In this document: one piece after another, positions 9,262-17,459 of the stretch
Position numbering within the stretch: position 1 is the first letter of the stretch
Layout: every line of letters begins with the position of its first letter
Assembly (NCBI GenBank): GCA_012038135.1
Contig: JAAVJQ010000003.1
Span: 124,001-188,000 of the forward strand
DNA length: 64,000 bases
Source: Salinimicrobium nanhaiense
GTDB lineage: Bacteria > Bacteroidota > Bacteroidia > Flavobacteriales > Flavobacteriaceae
Reading direction: 5' to 3'
Position numbers and translations under genes: made by a program
The notes under the pieces: generated by a model
The model's database searches: none
Seen by the model: only the letters and a program-made list of their open reading frames with translations
Told to the model about the DNA's origin: nothing

Positions 9262-9390
9262 GAGAGGCCGCGCGAGAACCCCGAGGCATCGGGGCCGAGC
9301 GAAGTCGAGGCGAGCCCTGGCCTCTCCTGAGCGCCGTCGAAGGGAGGCCAACTGAAATGAAAAACCCCGAACGAGAGTTTAGGGTTTTGT
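9262..9390. repeat. GC-rich palindromic intergenic repeat and a further hairpin
   Basis: The stretch contains the inverted repeat CCCCGAGGCATCGGGG and two copies of a motif of the form GAGCG(A/C)(A/C)GTCGA(A/G)GG inside an arrangement GAGAGGCC...GGCCTCTC. Related wording (TCGAGCGGAGTCGGGAGG) recurs near 56544, so this is a dispersed intergenic element. At 9361-9386 a second hairpin, AAACCC...AGGGTTT, follows. No gene is seen here. Confidence 0.5.
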
Positions 9391-9416
9391 GTTTTAAACT
9401 TTATGGAAAATAAAAA

Positions 9417-9447
9417 AGCTCCGGATCTTCCGGAGCTCTGTTTTTTT
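9417..9447. terminator. Bidirectional terminator
   Basis: AGCTCCGG (9417-9424) and CCGGAGCT (9430-9437) form a perfect 8-bp stem with a 5-nt loop. An A-run precedes it and a T-run follows, so it can stop transcription from the leftward gene at 9477-9821 and from the right-going tRNA unit. Confidence 0.75.
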
Positions 9448-9476
9448 ATATGATTAACCTTCGTGACTATTAAACC

Positions 9477-9821
9477 CTATGCAACCTGGGAAAGCGCTCC
9501 GGGAATATGGTTATAATAGTTCAACGAGCTTTGGTAAAAATTCAGGCTGCGCTTATCTGTTTTTACACAAGATGACAGGAATCTGTCAAGATCCTGGCAC
9601 TCGAAATTTACCGTTGTATATTCATGATCCGAAACGGGAATTTCGGCTTTTACTGTTTGGTTGACGTAATCGATCTCTACCCGTCTGGCTGCAAAATACA
9701 TTTTAATGATTCCTTTATGTAAAGAGCTGTATTTGCTAATATCCTGAGTAGAGTCTGTGCAACTGTTATGTATGAAGTTCCTGAATTCTTCTATGATTTG
9801 GGAGGGTTGAAATGTGGTCAT
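9477..9821 (-). CDS. Conserved-type hypothetical protein, 114 aa
   Basis: A soluble, unrecognised protein starting MTTFQPSQIIEEF. No motif, signal peptide or membrane helix is visible. It has Cys at three places, including the pair NFECQD and SSCVK. Support for it being real is the ATG start, balanced composition, and a strong terminator 30-60 bp after its stop. Its promoter region contains the palindrome GTTAAAA-ATG-TTTTAAC (9882-9898). No function is proposed. Confidence 0.6.
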   Translation of the reverse strand: MTTFQPSQIIEEFRNFIHNSCTDSTQDISKYSSLHKGIIKMYFAARRVEIDYVNQTVKAEIPVSDHEYTTVNFECQDLDRFLSSCVKTDKRSLNFYQSSLNYYNHIPGALSQVA

Positions 9822-10082
9822 TAAGGTTGATTTTAGGGGATTATTTTTTATTTCCTACAGGCCTAAATTAAGATTTGAGGTGTTAAAAATGTTTTAACAA
9901 AATGTTGATTAGTAAAGAATTAACAGATGGACAGTCAAGGTGTGAAAAAATTAGGAGCTTTTTCAAAAAAGTTTGGGAGTACCTCTTAGTATTTTTAACA
10001 TTAAAAATGAAAAAAGCAACTGATAAAAAAAAATTGGACAGGTAGTTCTATAAATGTTTACCTTAAATCAAAAAATTTTCTA
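9822..10082. other. Intergenic region with an AT-rich palindrome
   Basis: A divergent spacer. GTTAAAA (9882-9888) and TTTTAAC (9892-9898) form a perfect 7-bp inverted repeat with a 3-nt centre, about 60 bp upstream of the leftward small gene, and could be an operator. The rest is AT-rich with no gene. Confidence 0.4.
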
Positions 10083-11552
10083 TTGAAGACAAAAAAGCTT
10101 CTCCTCATCATTGGTGCCATTGCGGCAGGTATAGGAATCCTGATCTTTCTCTTAAACATTTACGTAAAGAATAAGGCCGGAGCTGAACTTTCCAGCCTTC
10201 ATCCGCCTCTCAATTATAAAGAGCTGCAGGTAAATATTCTTACTAATAATTTTAGTCTTTCAGAGGTAAAGACCCGGCAGGAAACATTCAGTTTATCAGC
10301 TCAAAATGTAAAAGTGAGTGGCCTTTCCTATTACAGGTTCCTTTTTAAGGATCAGATTGAGATCGATCAAATTCGGCTGGAGGAGCCAAACATCAGGTAT
10401 ATTCCGCAGGAAAGTACTTCTAAAGATACTGCTCAAAAAAGACATTTTAAGGTAAGATCTTTTTTGCTGAAGAACGGGAGTTTTAGCCGGCAGGATTCAG
10501 ATACTTCAGAAGTTGATCTGTTTCTGAGCTTTCCCAGGGTGGAAGTGAAGGGCATCAAAAATATAAATGACCTTCAGTTCTCTTCTTACAATATAGAACT
10601 GGATTCGGTTTTTATGAAAATGAATGCCGAACATTTTATCCGGATAAAAAATGCCGAAGCTGAAGATGGCCGGGTTCGCCTTTCCAGTATAGACATTGTG
10701 CCTTACGATGCTAAAAGTGCATTTGATCAAAAGATCCCCTATGAAAAAGACAGGATCTCCCTGCAGATAGAAAATATTTCCATGGCTGATTTTGCTTTTG
10801 AGATGGTGCGGGATACTCTTCTTCTAAAGGAGTCAAAAATGACAATTTCCAATGCTTTTCTTGAGATCTACCGTAATAAACTAGTGAAAGACGATGTTCG
10901 AAGAAAACCGCTTTACAGTGAGCTTCTGCGGAACGCCCCGGTAAAACTGAATTTTAAGCAGGTACTGGTGGAGAACAGTGAGATCATTTATGAAGAGCAG
11001 GTGCAGGAGAGCAGGCAACCTGCAATTATTAGATTTACTGATGTTTCCGCGGAAATAAATAATTTGAATAACCTTACTTCCAAAGAAATTCCGCAGCCAA
11101 AGATCACCGCAAGAGCTAATTTTATGAATGGAACGCCGGTAAATCTTACCTGGACCTTTCCTGTTTTTGACATGAATAACAGCTTTACTATTTCCGGAAG
11201 CTTCGGTGCGCTCCAAGGAGAGGCATTAGATCCGTTTTTAGTGCCTGCACTTGACCTGCAGGCGCGGGGGCAGATCAATGACATCAAATTCAATTTTCAC
11301 GGCAATGAAAATGTGCTTTCAGGTGATTTTAATATGGATTACGATGATCTTAAAGTAGAACTGCTCAAGGATAGCGGGAACGAAAAGAGGAACTTCTTTA
11401 GTGCTATTGCCAATGTTTTTGTAAAAAATAAAGGAGAGCCGGGAGCAGAGGACAAAAGGATTGAGGTGGAGCGGAATAAGCAACGTTCATTCTGGAATTA
11501 CATCTGGCTGGGATTACGAAAAGGCTTTATAAATACAGTAAGCCAACTTTAA
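10083..11552 (+). CDS. AsmA-like membrane-anchored protein
   Basis: A 489-residue protein with one N-terminal helix (LLLIIGAIAAGIGILIFLL) followed by a long extracytoplasmic beta-rich region. The pattern (one anchor, then lengthy segments describing sub-functions such as DQIRLEEPNIRYI and VLVENSEIIYEEQ) matches the AsmA/DUF748 group, which span the periplasm and are linked to lipid transport to the outer membrane. The frame opens with TTG at 10083; no in-frame ATG lies upstream and later Met codons would remove the anchor. Family membership is by overall look and not by a diagnostic motif. Confidence 0.6.
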   Translation: MKTKKLLLIIGAIAAGIGILIFLLNIYVKNKAGAELSSLHPPLNYKELQVNILTNNFSLSEVKTRQETFSLSAQNVKVSGLSYYRFLFKDQIEIDQIRLEEPNIRYIPQESTSKDTAQKRHFKVRSFLLKNGSFSRQDSDTSEVDLFLSFPRVEVKGIKNINDLQFSSYNIELDSVFMKMNAEHFIRIKNAEAEDGRVRLSSIDIVPYDAKSAFDQKIPYEKDRISLQIENISMADFAFEMVRDTLLLKESKMTISNAFLEIYRNKLVKDDVRRKPLYSELLRNAPVKLNFKQVLVENSEIIYEEQVQESRQPAIIRFTDVSAEINNLNNLTSKEIPQPKITARANFMNGTPVNLTWTFPVFDMNNSFTISGSFGALQGEALDPFLVPALDLQARGQINDIKFNFHGNENVLSGDFNMDYDDLKVELLKDSGNEKRNFFSAIANVFVKNKGEPGAEDKRIEVERNKQRSFWNYIWLGLRKGFINTVSQL

Positions 11553-11554
11553 CT

Positions 11555-11594
11555 TTGGAAATTTTCCAATCAATAGGAAAAATTCCTATTTTTG
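11555..11594 (+). promoter_or_regulatory. Promoter of radical SAM repair pair with two GGAAWWWTTCC palindromes
   Basis: A -7 box TATTTTTG occupies 11587-11594, 15 bp before the ATG at 11610. Upstream are two perfect palindromes: TTGGAAA-T-TTTCCAA (11555-11569) and TAGGAA-AAA-TTCCTA (11574-11588), the second overlapping the -7 box. Both contain GGAA-WWW-TTCC, with centres 19 bp apart. The same core sits in the promoter of the LexA/CI-like gene at 36955, so these are probable repressor operators. Confidence 0.6.
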
Positions 11595-11609
11595 CTGAAA
11601 TTCAGCAGA

Positions 11610-12869
11610 ATGGATTATGAAAGGATAAAGGAGAAATTAAGTATCCTCGCCGATGCCGCGAAGTACGATGTTTCCTGCTCTTCCAGCGGAAGCAAGAGAA
11701 AAAACACCACCAAAGGTCTGGGAGATTCTTCCGGAATGGGTATTTGTCATTCCTATACCGAGGATGGTCGCTGTGTTTCCCTGTTAAAGATCCTGCTTAC
11801 CAACCACTGTATCTTCGACTGCGCCTACTGCGTCACCCGCAAAAGCAATGATATCAAAAGAGCTGCCTTTAAAGTACAGGAAGTGGTGGATCTTACCATC
11901 AACTTCTACCGCCGCAATTATATCGAAGGACTATTTCTAAGCTCCGGGATCTTTAAAGATGCCGATTACACCATGGAGCGGTTAATCCAGGTAGCGAAAA
12001 AGTTGCGCCTGGAGGAGAATTTCAATGGTTATATACATCTCAAATCCATTCCCGGGGCCAGTGATGAGCTCATGCGGGAGGCGGGATTGTATGCGGACAG
12101 GTTAAGCGTGAACATCGAAATTCCCACCAAATCGGGGTTGAAGCTGTTGGCACCCGATAAAAAGCACGAGGATTTCATAAAACCCATGGAAAAGGTGAAA
12201 AATGAGATCATACAATATAAGCAGGAAAGTAAACTCATAAGGAGTACTCCAAAATATGCCCCGGCAGGGCAGAGCACGCAGATGATCGTGGGTGCCTCGG
12301 GAGAAAGTGACCGGGACATCATGTATTCGGCTACTTTTTTCTATAAGAAATACAATATGAAGCGGGTTTATTATTCCGGATATGTGCCGGTTACTAACGA
12401 TTCCCGTCTGCCGGCCATGGGCAGCCAGGTGCCGCTGCTCAGGGAGAACAGGTTGTATCAAACAGACTGGCTGTTGAGGTTTTATGAGTTCGATGTCCGG
12501 GAGTTGCTCAATGAAGATAATCTCAACCTCGACCTGGAAGTGGATCCTAAACTGAGCTGGGCATTAAGGAACAGGCATCTTTTTCCTGTGGATATTAATC
12601 GGGTGGAAAAGCGGTTACTGCTTCGGGTGCCGGGGATTGGTCTCAAATCGGTGAACAAGATCCTGCATGCGAGGAAATTCCGGAAGCTCAACTGGGAGCA
12701 CTTAAAGAACATTGGGATAGCGATGAACCGGGCGAAATACTTCATCACCTGTGACTCGAGAGATTTCGAAGTAAAAGAGCCTTCCAGTGAATATCTCAAA
12801 AATGTCATTTTAGGCACCTCTTCCGGAAAGTTCAGAAAAGACATCAGTTCACAGTTAAGCCTTTTCTAA
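11610..12869 (+). CDS. Putative DNA modification/repair radical SAM protein
   Basis: A 419-residue protein with a radical SAM cluster motif CIFDCAYC (Cys67, 71, 74) after LLKILLTNHC. The body is typical of this family (SSGIFKDADYTMERL, KYAPAGQSTQM), and a helix-hairpin-helix DNA-binding element LRVPGIGLKSVNKIL lies near residue 335. Members are annotated as radical SAM proteins linked to a uracil-DNA glycosylase-type partner; the chemistry is not established. ATG at 11610 is preferred to TTG at 11592, which lies in the -7 box. The partner gene starts 1 bp after the stop. The two operator-like palindromes upstream suggest damage-linked control. Confidence 0.88.
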   Translation: MDYERIKEKLSILADAAKYDVSCSSSGSKRKNTTKGLGDSSGMGICHSYTEDGRCVSLLKILLTNHCIFDCAYCVTRKSNDIKRAAFKVQEVVDLTINFYRRNYIEGLFLSSGIFKDADYTMERLIQVAKKLRLEENFNGYIHLKSIPGASDELMREAGLYADRLSVNIEIPTKSGLKLLAPDKKHEDFIKPMEKVKNEIIQYKQESKLIRSTPKYAPAGQSTQMIVGASGESDRDIMYSATFFYKKYNMKRVYYSGYVPVTNDSRLPAMGSQVPLLRENRLYQTDWLLRFYEFDVRELLNEDNLNLDLEVDPKLSWALRNRHLFPVDINRVEKRLLLRVPGIGLKSVNKILHARKFRKLNWEHLKNIGIAMNRAKYFITCDSRDFEVKEPSSEYLKNVILGTSSGKFRKDISSQLSLF

Positions 12870-12870
12870 T

Positions 12871-13653
12871 ATGGAACAGCAGGTGGTTTTATCGTATGAC
12901 GGTAGCTTAGAAGGTTTTTTAAGCTGCGTATTTGCTACCTATGAAGAAAAGCTGAAAGTAGCCGATATTTTTCCGCCGGAAAAAGATTTGCAGGAACTTT
13001 TCAGCGAGAGCAGGGAGATCATTACAGATCCCGAAAAGGCCAAAAGAGTATGGAGTTCTCTCAGGAAAAAAACCTCTTCTGCAGGTCTAAGGGACATTAA
13101 ATATGCCTTTCTAAGCGAGACCAACGGTATTGAAAGGCAGCTGCTCGCGATGATAAGATATATTATTGCTGAAGATGCAGCGGTAGACAGGGATTTTTCA
13201 CATCCGGCGGTCTTGAAGGTGGCACAGGTCGCAAAAAAAGTCGGGCGGGAGAAGCACAGGATGGAGGCATTTATACGTTTCAGGCTTACCCGTGATGCCG
13301 TTTATTTTGCTGCCATAGAACCCGATTTCAATGTGTTGCCACTGATCAAAACCCATTTTAAAAGCAGGTACGCAGATCAAAAATGGATCATCTATGATCT
13401 GAGAAGAAATTATGGGCTGGCTTATGATCTCAAGGAGGTAACTTTTATTACCTTGGATCTCGATCCTGCAATAGGAATTTCAGGCGCTCCCGAAGCTTTT
13501 TTTCATACTTCAGAAATATCTTTTCAAAAGCTATGGAACCAGTATTTCACCAGCACCAACATCAAAAGCAGGGCAAATGAGAAGCTGCATGTGCAGCACC
13601 TGCCAAAGCGCTACTGGAAATACCTTACCGAAAAGAACCTTCCGGAGAAATAA
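12871..13653 (+). CDS. TIGR03915/DUF4130-type putative DNA repair protein
   Basis: A 260-residue protein beginning MEQQVVLSYDGSLEGFL, the typical opening of this family. Further markers are HRMEAFIRFRL (about 130) and the FKSRYADQKWIIYD segment. The family is nearly always encoded next to the radical SAM gene found here; in other bacteria it is fused to a uracil-DNA-glycosylase-like domain, which this copy lacks. The near C-terminal motif LHVQHLPKRYWKYLTEK is also typical. Its role is inferred from this strict association. It is translated from the same transcript as the upstream gene. Confidence 0.85.
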   Translation: MEQQVVLSYDGSLEGFLSCVFATYEEKLKVADIFPPEKDLQELFSESREIITDPEKAKRVWSSLRKKTSSAGLRDIKYAFLSETNGIERQLLAMIRYIIAEDAAVDRDFSHPAVLKVAQVAKKVGREKHRMEAFIRFRLTRDAVYFAAIEPDFNVLPLIKTHFKSRYADQKWIIYDLRRNYGLAYDLKEVTFITLDLDPAIGISGAPEAFFHTSEISFQKLWNQYFTSTNIKSRANEKLHVQHLPKRYWKYLTEKNLPEK

Positions 13654-13671
13654 ATTCGGATATGTTTGACC

Positions 13672-13714
13672 TGATTAAGGTCATATAATAGTTCGACATG
13701 CTCCGGTACTTTTG
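13672..13714 (+). promoter_or_regulatory. FNR-type box and -7 element of hemN
   Basis: TGATTAAGGTCA (13672-13683), continuing as TATAA, fits TGAY-N4-RTCA. The -7 element TACTTTTG is at 13707-13714. The box centre (13677.5) is 29.5 bp before the first base of the -7 element, identical to five other promoters in the window. The wider sequence TGACCT-N5-AGGTCA (13667-13683) is also a perfect inverted repeat. Confidence 0.7.
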
Positions 13715-13734
13715 TATTCTTAAAAGAAAAAGGG

Positions 13735-15099
13735 ATGAGCAATTCTTTAATTCAAAAATACAATGTTCCCGGGCCAAGATATACCAGTTACCCAACGGTA
13801 CCGTATTGGAACGAGGCGGCATTTACTGTAGGAAAATATAAAGAGAGGCTAAAAAAGTCATTTTTGGAGAGCAATAGGGAGGAAGGGATAAGTCTTTACA
13901 TCCACCTGCCATTTTGCGAAAGCCTGTGTACATTTTGTGGCTGTAATAAACGCATCACCAGGCGTCATGAGGTAGAATCTCCTTATATCGCCGCAGTACT
14001 GGAGGAGTGGGATATGTATGTGAACCTGCTGGAGGAACGGCCGGTGATCAAAGAGATCCACCTTGGCGGCGGAACTCCTACTTTTTTCTCACCTGCTAAC
14101 CTGAAGATCCTGCTCGACGGGCTTTTTGAAAAAGCCGACAGGGCGGAGGAAACCGATTTCAGCTTTGAAGGACATCCAAATAATACCAAACAGGAACACC
14201 TGCAGTTGCTTTATGACCTTGGTTTTCTCCGGGTGAGCTATGGAGTGCAGGATTATAATTTTGAGGTACAGCGGGCAATTCACCGCTTTCAGCCTTTTGT
14301 AAATGTGAAAAATGCTACTGAAGGTGCCCGTGAAATTGGATACACCTCTGTAGGTCATGATCTTATCTTCGGACTTCCTTTTCAAACTGTGGAGCATATT
14401 AAAACCACGATCGAAAAGACCAAGGAGCTAATGCCGGACAGGATCGCATTCTATAGCTATGCTCATGTGCCGTGGATCAAAGGCAATGGCCAACGCGGAT
14501 TCAAAGAAGAGGATCTGCCAACAGCCGATGTAAAGCGGGAGATGTATGAAATTGGAAAGCAAATGCTTGCCGATGCCGGATACGTGGAAATAGGGATGGA
14601 CCATTTTGCTTTAGAGAGCGACACCTTGTATAAGTCGATGGAGAATAAAAAGCTGCATCGTAATTTTATGGGCTACACCTCTTCCAAAACTAAAGTAATG
14701 ATAGGCCTGGGAGTTTCGGCTATAAGTGACAGCTGGACAGGATTCGCGCAGAATGTCAAAACCATTGAAGAATATTATGAGATCCTGGAAAAAAGAGAGC
14801 TGCCGCTGTATAGAGGGCATATTCTTACCGATGAAGATGAGACAGTGCGCAAGCACATTCTCAATATTATGTGTAACCTGAAAACCTCGTGGAAAGGAGA
14901 CCGGATGAAATTTGCTGAACTTCCGGAAGTTCTAATGAACCTCAAGGAAATGGAAGCCGATGGCTTACTGGAGTTCGGCAATGAAGAATTGATCGTGAAC
15001 GAGAGCGGAAGGCCTTTTGTGAGGAATATTTGTATGGCATTTGATGTCCTGCTGCAAAGAAGCAAACCTGAGACGCAGTTATTTTCAATGACAATTTGA
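13735..15099 (+). CDS. hemN: Oxygen-independent coproporphyrinogen III oxidase
   Basis: A 454-residue radical SAM enzyme that decarboxylates coproporphyrinogen III to protoporphyrinogen IX without oxygen, a heme biosynthesis step. The N-terminal YNVPGPRYTSYP and the cluster motif CESLCTFCGC (Cys61, 65, 68, plus Cys70) are those of true HemN and not HemW. The HLGGGTP motif follows at about 105. Length is normal. The upstream FNR-type box suggests induction at low oxygen, when the oxidative route fails and heme is needed for the cbb3 oxidase and cytochromes encoded nearby. HemW is encoded separately at 51339. Confidence 0.93.
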   Translation: MSNSLIQKYNVPGPRYTSYPTVPYWNEAAFTVGKYKERLKKSFLESNREEGISLYIHLPFCESLCTFCGCNKRITRRHEVESPYIAAVLEEWDMYVNLLEERPVIKEIHLGGGTPTFFSPANLKILLDGLFEKADRAEETDFSFEGHPNNTKQEHLQLLYDLGFLRVSYGVQDYNFEVQRAIHRFQPFVNVKNATEGAREIGYTSVGHDLIFGLPFQTVEHIKTTIEKTKELMPDRIAFYSYAHVPWIKGNGQRGFKEEDLPTADVKREMYEIGKQMLADAGYVEIGMDHFALESDTLYKSMENKKLHRNFMGYTSSKTKVMIGLGVSAISDSWTGFAQNVKTIEEYYEILEKRELPLYRGHILTDEDETVRKHILNIMCNLKTSWKGDRMKFAELPEVLMNLKEMEADGLLEFGNEELIVNESGRPFVRNICMAFDVLLQRSKPETQLFSMTI

Positions 15100-15683
15100 T
15101 TTAGGATTCAAAATTCAAAATTCAGAACTGTTAGATTTTTCTGCCACGAATACACGAATGTTTCTTGATAAGTGGATTTGATTTGGCTAAAGCCCTTTAG
15201 CCTTTCAATAATAGCACAGCCTAAAGGCTGTGGCAATTCAGGGTTATTTGGCAGTCACAATTAGATTTTATAATAGTCCTTGAGGGGAATAAATTGCCCC
15301 CACCTTCAGGTGGGGGATTAAGAGTTCAAAGAGGAAAAGCCTTTAGGCTAATCCATTTCACAGGCTCGGGAAGCCTATTGAATTCAAAAAATACCATTCT
15401 CTTCCTTAGATTTTCAAAAGGAAATTTTAAAATAATGAATTGCCCCACCTTCAGGTGGGGGTTAAGAGTTTAAAGAGGAAAAGCCTTTAGGCTAATCCAT
15501 TTCACAGGCTCGGGAAGACTATTGAATCCAGGAAATACTATTCTCTTCCTTTATTCTCAAAAGGAAATTTTAAAATGATGAATTGCCCTCACCTTCAGGT
15601 GGGGGTATATCATATGGGAGAGGAAAGGCCTTTAGGCCAATGACACAGCTGTTATTTATGAGGTTCAAGCGAAGTTTCGGGAA
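15100..15683. repeat. Three ~144-bp direct repeats with internal hairpins
   Basis: Between hemN and the hemoglobin gene, a unit starting AATTGCCC occurs at 15293, 15438 and 15581 (periods 145 and 143 bp); the third copy is partial. Each unit opens with a hairpin CCACCTTCAGGTGG and contains AAGCCTTTAGGCTAATCC, then CACAGGCTCGGGAAG, ending in AAAAGGAAATTTTAAAAT. Related short palindromes (GGCTAAAGCCCTTTAGCC, AGCCTAAAGGCT) occur just before at about 15197-15231. No open frame is shared among the units, so this is non-coding repeat DNA. Confidence 0.8.
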
Positions 15684-16070
15684 CTAATGCTCCCGGCTCA
15701 TATAGATATTCATAAACAGATTATGTGCCATGTTTCGGGCCCTATTCTTCGCGATGTTTGCACGATCTCCTTCGAACAGTTCGTCAATGGTTTGATACCA
15801 CATGGTAAGCCACTCCCCAAAATGTTTCTGCTCTATACTATGGTCGAAATTTTGATCCACCTCTATATGCGCACGTACAAGATTACCTCTAAATTTGCTA
15901 ACCATAAACAGGTTGGTTTCCCAGAAGTCTGTGAGTTTTTCCAGGTGCGCGGGCCAATCATCAATGGTCTCATTAAAGAAGTGACCAATCTTTTCGTTGG
16001 CTCTTACTTTTGTATAAAAAGAAGAAACCAGGAGAAAAACATCCTCCCGGTTCTGAATATCATTTTTCAT
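15684..16070 (-). CDS. Group III truncated hemoglobin
   Basis: A 128-residue globin (MKNDIQNREDVFLLV). The proximal histidine lies in LVRAHIEVD, and FFNETIDDWPAHLEKLTDFW is the typical core of the class III truncated hemoglobins. Such proteins bind oxygen or nitric oxide; near nirK a role in NO handling is plausible but inferred. ATG at 16070 is preferred, because the longer frame from 16100 would overlap the upstream gene. It lies 14 bp after the small membrane-protein gene and shares its FNR-type promoter. Confidence 0.85.
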   Translation of the reverse strand: MKNDIQNREDVFLLVSSFYTKVRANEKIGHFFNETIDDWPAHLEKLTDFWETNLFMVSKFRGNLVRAHIEVDQNFDHSIEQKHFGEWLTMWYQTIDELFEGDRANIAKNRARNMAHNLFMNIYMSREH

Positions 16071-16084
16071 GAAAAGGATCTTGT

Positions 16085-16375
16085 TTAATAACGCACCCAA
16101 ACATTGATCAATAGCAGGATACTACTCAATACCAGGCTCAAAATTAAAGCATTAAAGACGAATTTTGTTTTCATTTGTGCTAAAACTGACACCATATATC
16201 CCATGGCGCCCATAAGCACTACAAAGAGTTGGGACATTTGGATTAGATCATGACCATTCATTAGGATAACCATCGCTGCGGCAGCTCCCAAACAGGTGGT
16301 CAAAATAATTGCTACTGCAGAATAACCAACAAAAAGCCCATCAAAATCATCGTAAAGTGTGTTGTAAAGTCTCAT
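16085..16375 (-). CDS. Small membrane protein of unknown function
   Basis: A 96-residue protein with three predicted helices: VGYSAVAIILTTCLGAAAAMVIL, LFVVLMGAMGYMVSVLA, and the C-terminal ALILSLVLSSILLLINVW. No recognised family. ATG at 16375 was chosen because the longer frame to 16474 translates through the FNR-type box and promoter. It is the first gene of a two-gene operon with the hemoglobin, so a role in oxygen or NO physiology is a guess from context. Confidence 0.7.
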   Translation of the reverse strand: MRLYNTLYDDFDGLFVGYSAVAIILTTCLGAAAAMVILMNGHDLIQMSQLFVVLMGAMGYMVSVLAQMKTKFVFNALILSLVLSSILLLINVWVRY

Positions 16376-16396
16376 ACCTATTTTTTTATTATGATG

Positions 16397-16439
16397 TAAA
16401 ATTAAAGGTATGAGGCAGGGGAGAATATGATTTGGATCA
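16397..16439 (-). promoter_or_regulatory. FNR-type box and -7 element of the hemoglobin operon
   Basis: On the reverse strand TGATCCAAATCA (16439 to 16428) continues as TATT, embedded in the perfect palindrome TATGAT-N4-ATCATA. The -7 element TAATTTTA is at 16404-16397. Centre-to-box distance is 29.5 bp, as at the other five sites. Confidence 0.7.
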
Positions 16440-16494
16440 TAAAAGAGGACATTTTTGTCCCTGAACGAAGTCATAACTCGTTTAGAATGAGTTG

Positions 16495-17091
16495 TTAGCG
16501 GTAGACTTTTCTCTTTTTGATCTGTAGTTCCCCTTTTTTCTCCAAGGATTTAGTGGCGCGAATTACAGTTTCGACCCTAAGTCCTGTAAGATCGGCGAGC
16601 TGTTGGCGGGTAAGGTCCAGGCGATAATCAAACTTTCCTTCTACTTTGCCTACATGCTGTTTGAGGTAGTCGATAATGCGCAGGATACGATGCTCAGGCT
16701 CCTGACTAGAAATTTCTGAAACCATAATGGCTTTGTAGTAGAGCCTTTTCGCAAGGGTTTCGGTGATCTTAAGATGTACTTTGGGATGGGAAGAAAGCAG
16801 GTCCAGAAATTGCTCTTTTGACAACTGAAAGACTTCGGCATCTGAGATCGCTTCGGCATTTGCGGGGTACTTCACCTTTGCAAGCAGGGGAGGCTCGCCG
16901 AAACTCTGACCGATGGAAAAAATACCCTGGATAAATTCTTTCCCGTCTTCATTATAGTTGTTCATTTTTATCTCCCCCGAAGCGACCTGGTAAAAATTTA
17001 CAGCCGATTCTCCTTCCCGAAAGAGCTGATCGCCTTTGGAAAAAGCCACTCTTTTCGCTCCGTAGTTGAGCAGCAGGTTTTCATCGATCAT
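16495..17091 (-). CDS. Crp/Fnr family transcription regulator
   Basis: A 198-residue protein with an N-terminal cyclic-nucleotide-type beta-roll (GDQLFREGESAVNFYQVASGEIKM, about 20-43) and a C-terminal winged helix LTRQQLADLTGLRVETVIRATKSLE (about 159-183). The recognition helix reads VETVIR; the Glu and Arg spacing matches FNR (VETISR), which reads TGA half-sites. No cysteine cluster for an Fe-S centre is present, so oxygen sensing would have to be indirect or by another ligand. It is encoded 3 bp after thioredoxin and is the natural candidate for the TGAY-N4-RTCA boxes found here. Confidence 0.88.
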   Translation of the reverse strand: MIDENLLLNYGAKRVAFSKGDQLFREGESAVNFYQVASGEIKMNNYNEDGKEFIQGIFSIGQSFGEPPLLAKVKYPANAEAISDAEVFQLSKEQFLDLLSSHPKVHLKITETLAKRLYYKAIMVSEISSQEPEHRILRIIDYLKQHVGKVEGKFDYRLDLTRQQLADLTGLRVETVIRATKSLEKKGELQIKKRKVYR

Positions 17092-17094
17092 AAA

Positions 17095-17394
17095 TTACTG
17101 ATGGGATTTTACCAGTTGAACCAGCTCATTTTTCTGAAGTACTCCCGACTGCCGCCATAATTGTTGTCCGTTTTTAAACAGGATTAAAGTTGGCACTCCA
17201 CGCACCTGATATTTTTCTGCCAGCGCCTGATTTTTATCCACATCAATCTTGACAATTTTTACCATGTCTCCAAGGTCTGCCTTCGCATCTTTAAGAATTG
17301 GAGCCAGCACTTTGCAAGGGCCGCACCAGTCTGCAAAAAAATCTACCAACACCGGTTTGTTATCCTTAATGATTTCGCTAAAACTACTTTTCAT
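17095..17394 (-). CDS. trxA: Thioredoxin
   Basis: A 99-residue canonical thioredoxin with the dithiol site WCGPC (Cys24, Cys27), the KIDVDKN strand and the cis-proline loop RGVPTLILF. It reduces protein disulfides in the cytoplasm. It is co-transcribed with the Crp/Fnr gene (3 bp gap). A TACCTTTA element (17423-17416) may serve as a local promoter, since 65 bp separate it from the CoA-transferase stop. The cysteine-less relative at 3649-3945 matches it through the C-terminal half. The symbol reflects the family; several paralogues may exist in the genome. Confidence 0.88.
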   Translation of the reverse strand: MKSSFSEIIKDNKPVLVDFFADWCGPCKVLAPILKDAKADLGDMVKIVKIDVDKNQALAEKYQVRGVPTLILFKNGQQLWRQSGVLQKNELVQLVKSHQ

Positions 17395-17459
17395 GTTCTT
17401 TTGATTTAAGCAGCTTAAAGGTAGTCAAAAATGGCAAAATCAGGAAGCTTTCTCCCGGC

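Noticed and set aside
15100..15683. CRISPR array suspected from regular repeats
   Set aside because: Units are about 144 bp with only three copies and no short repeat-spacer pattern; no cas genes are in the window.
16376..16474. Longer start for the small membrane protein before the hemoglobin gene
   Set aside because: The extension translates the FNR-type box and -7 element (it reads FYDPNH over the box), so it is regulatory DNA.
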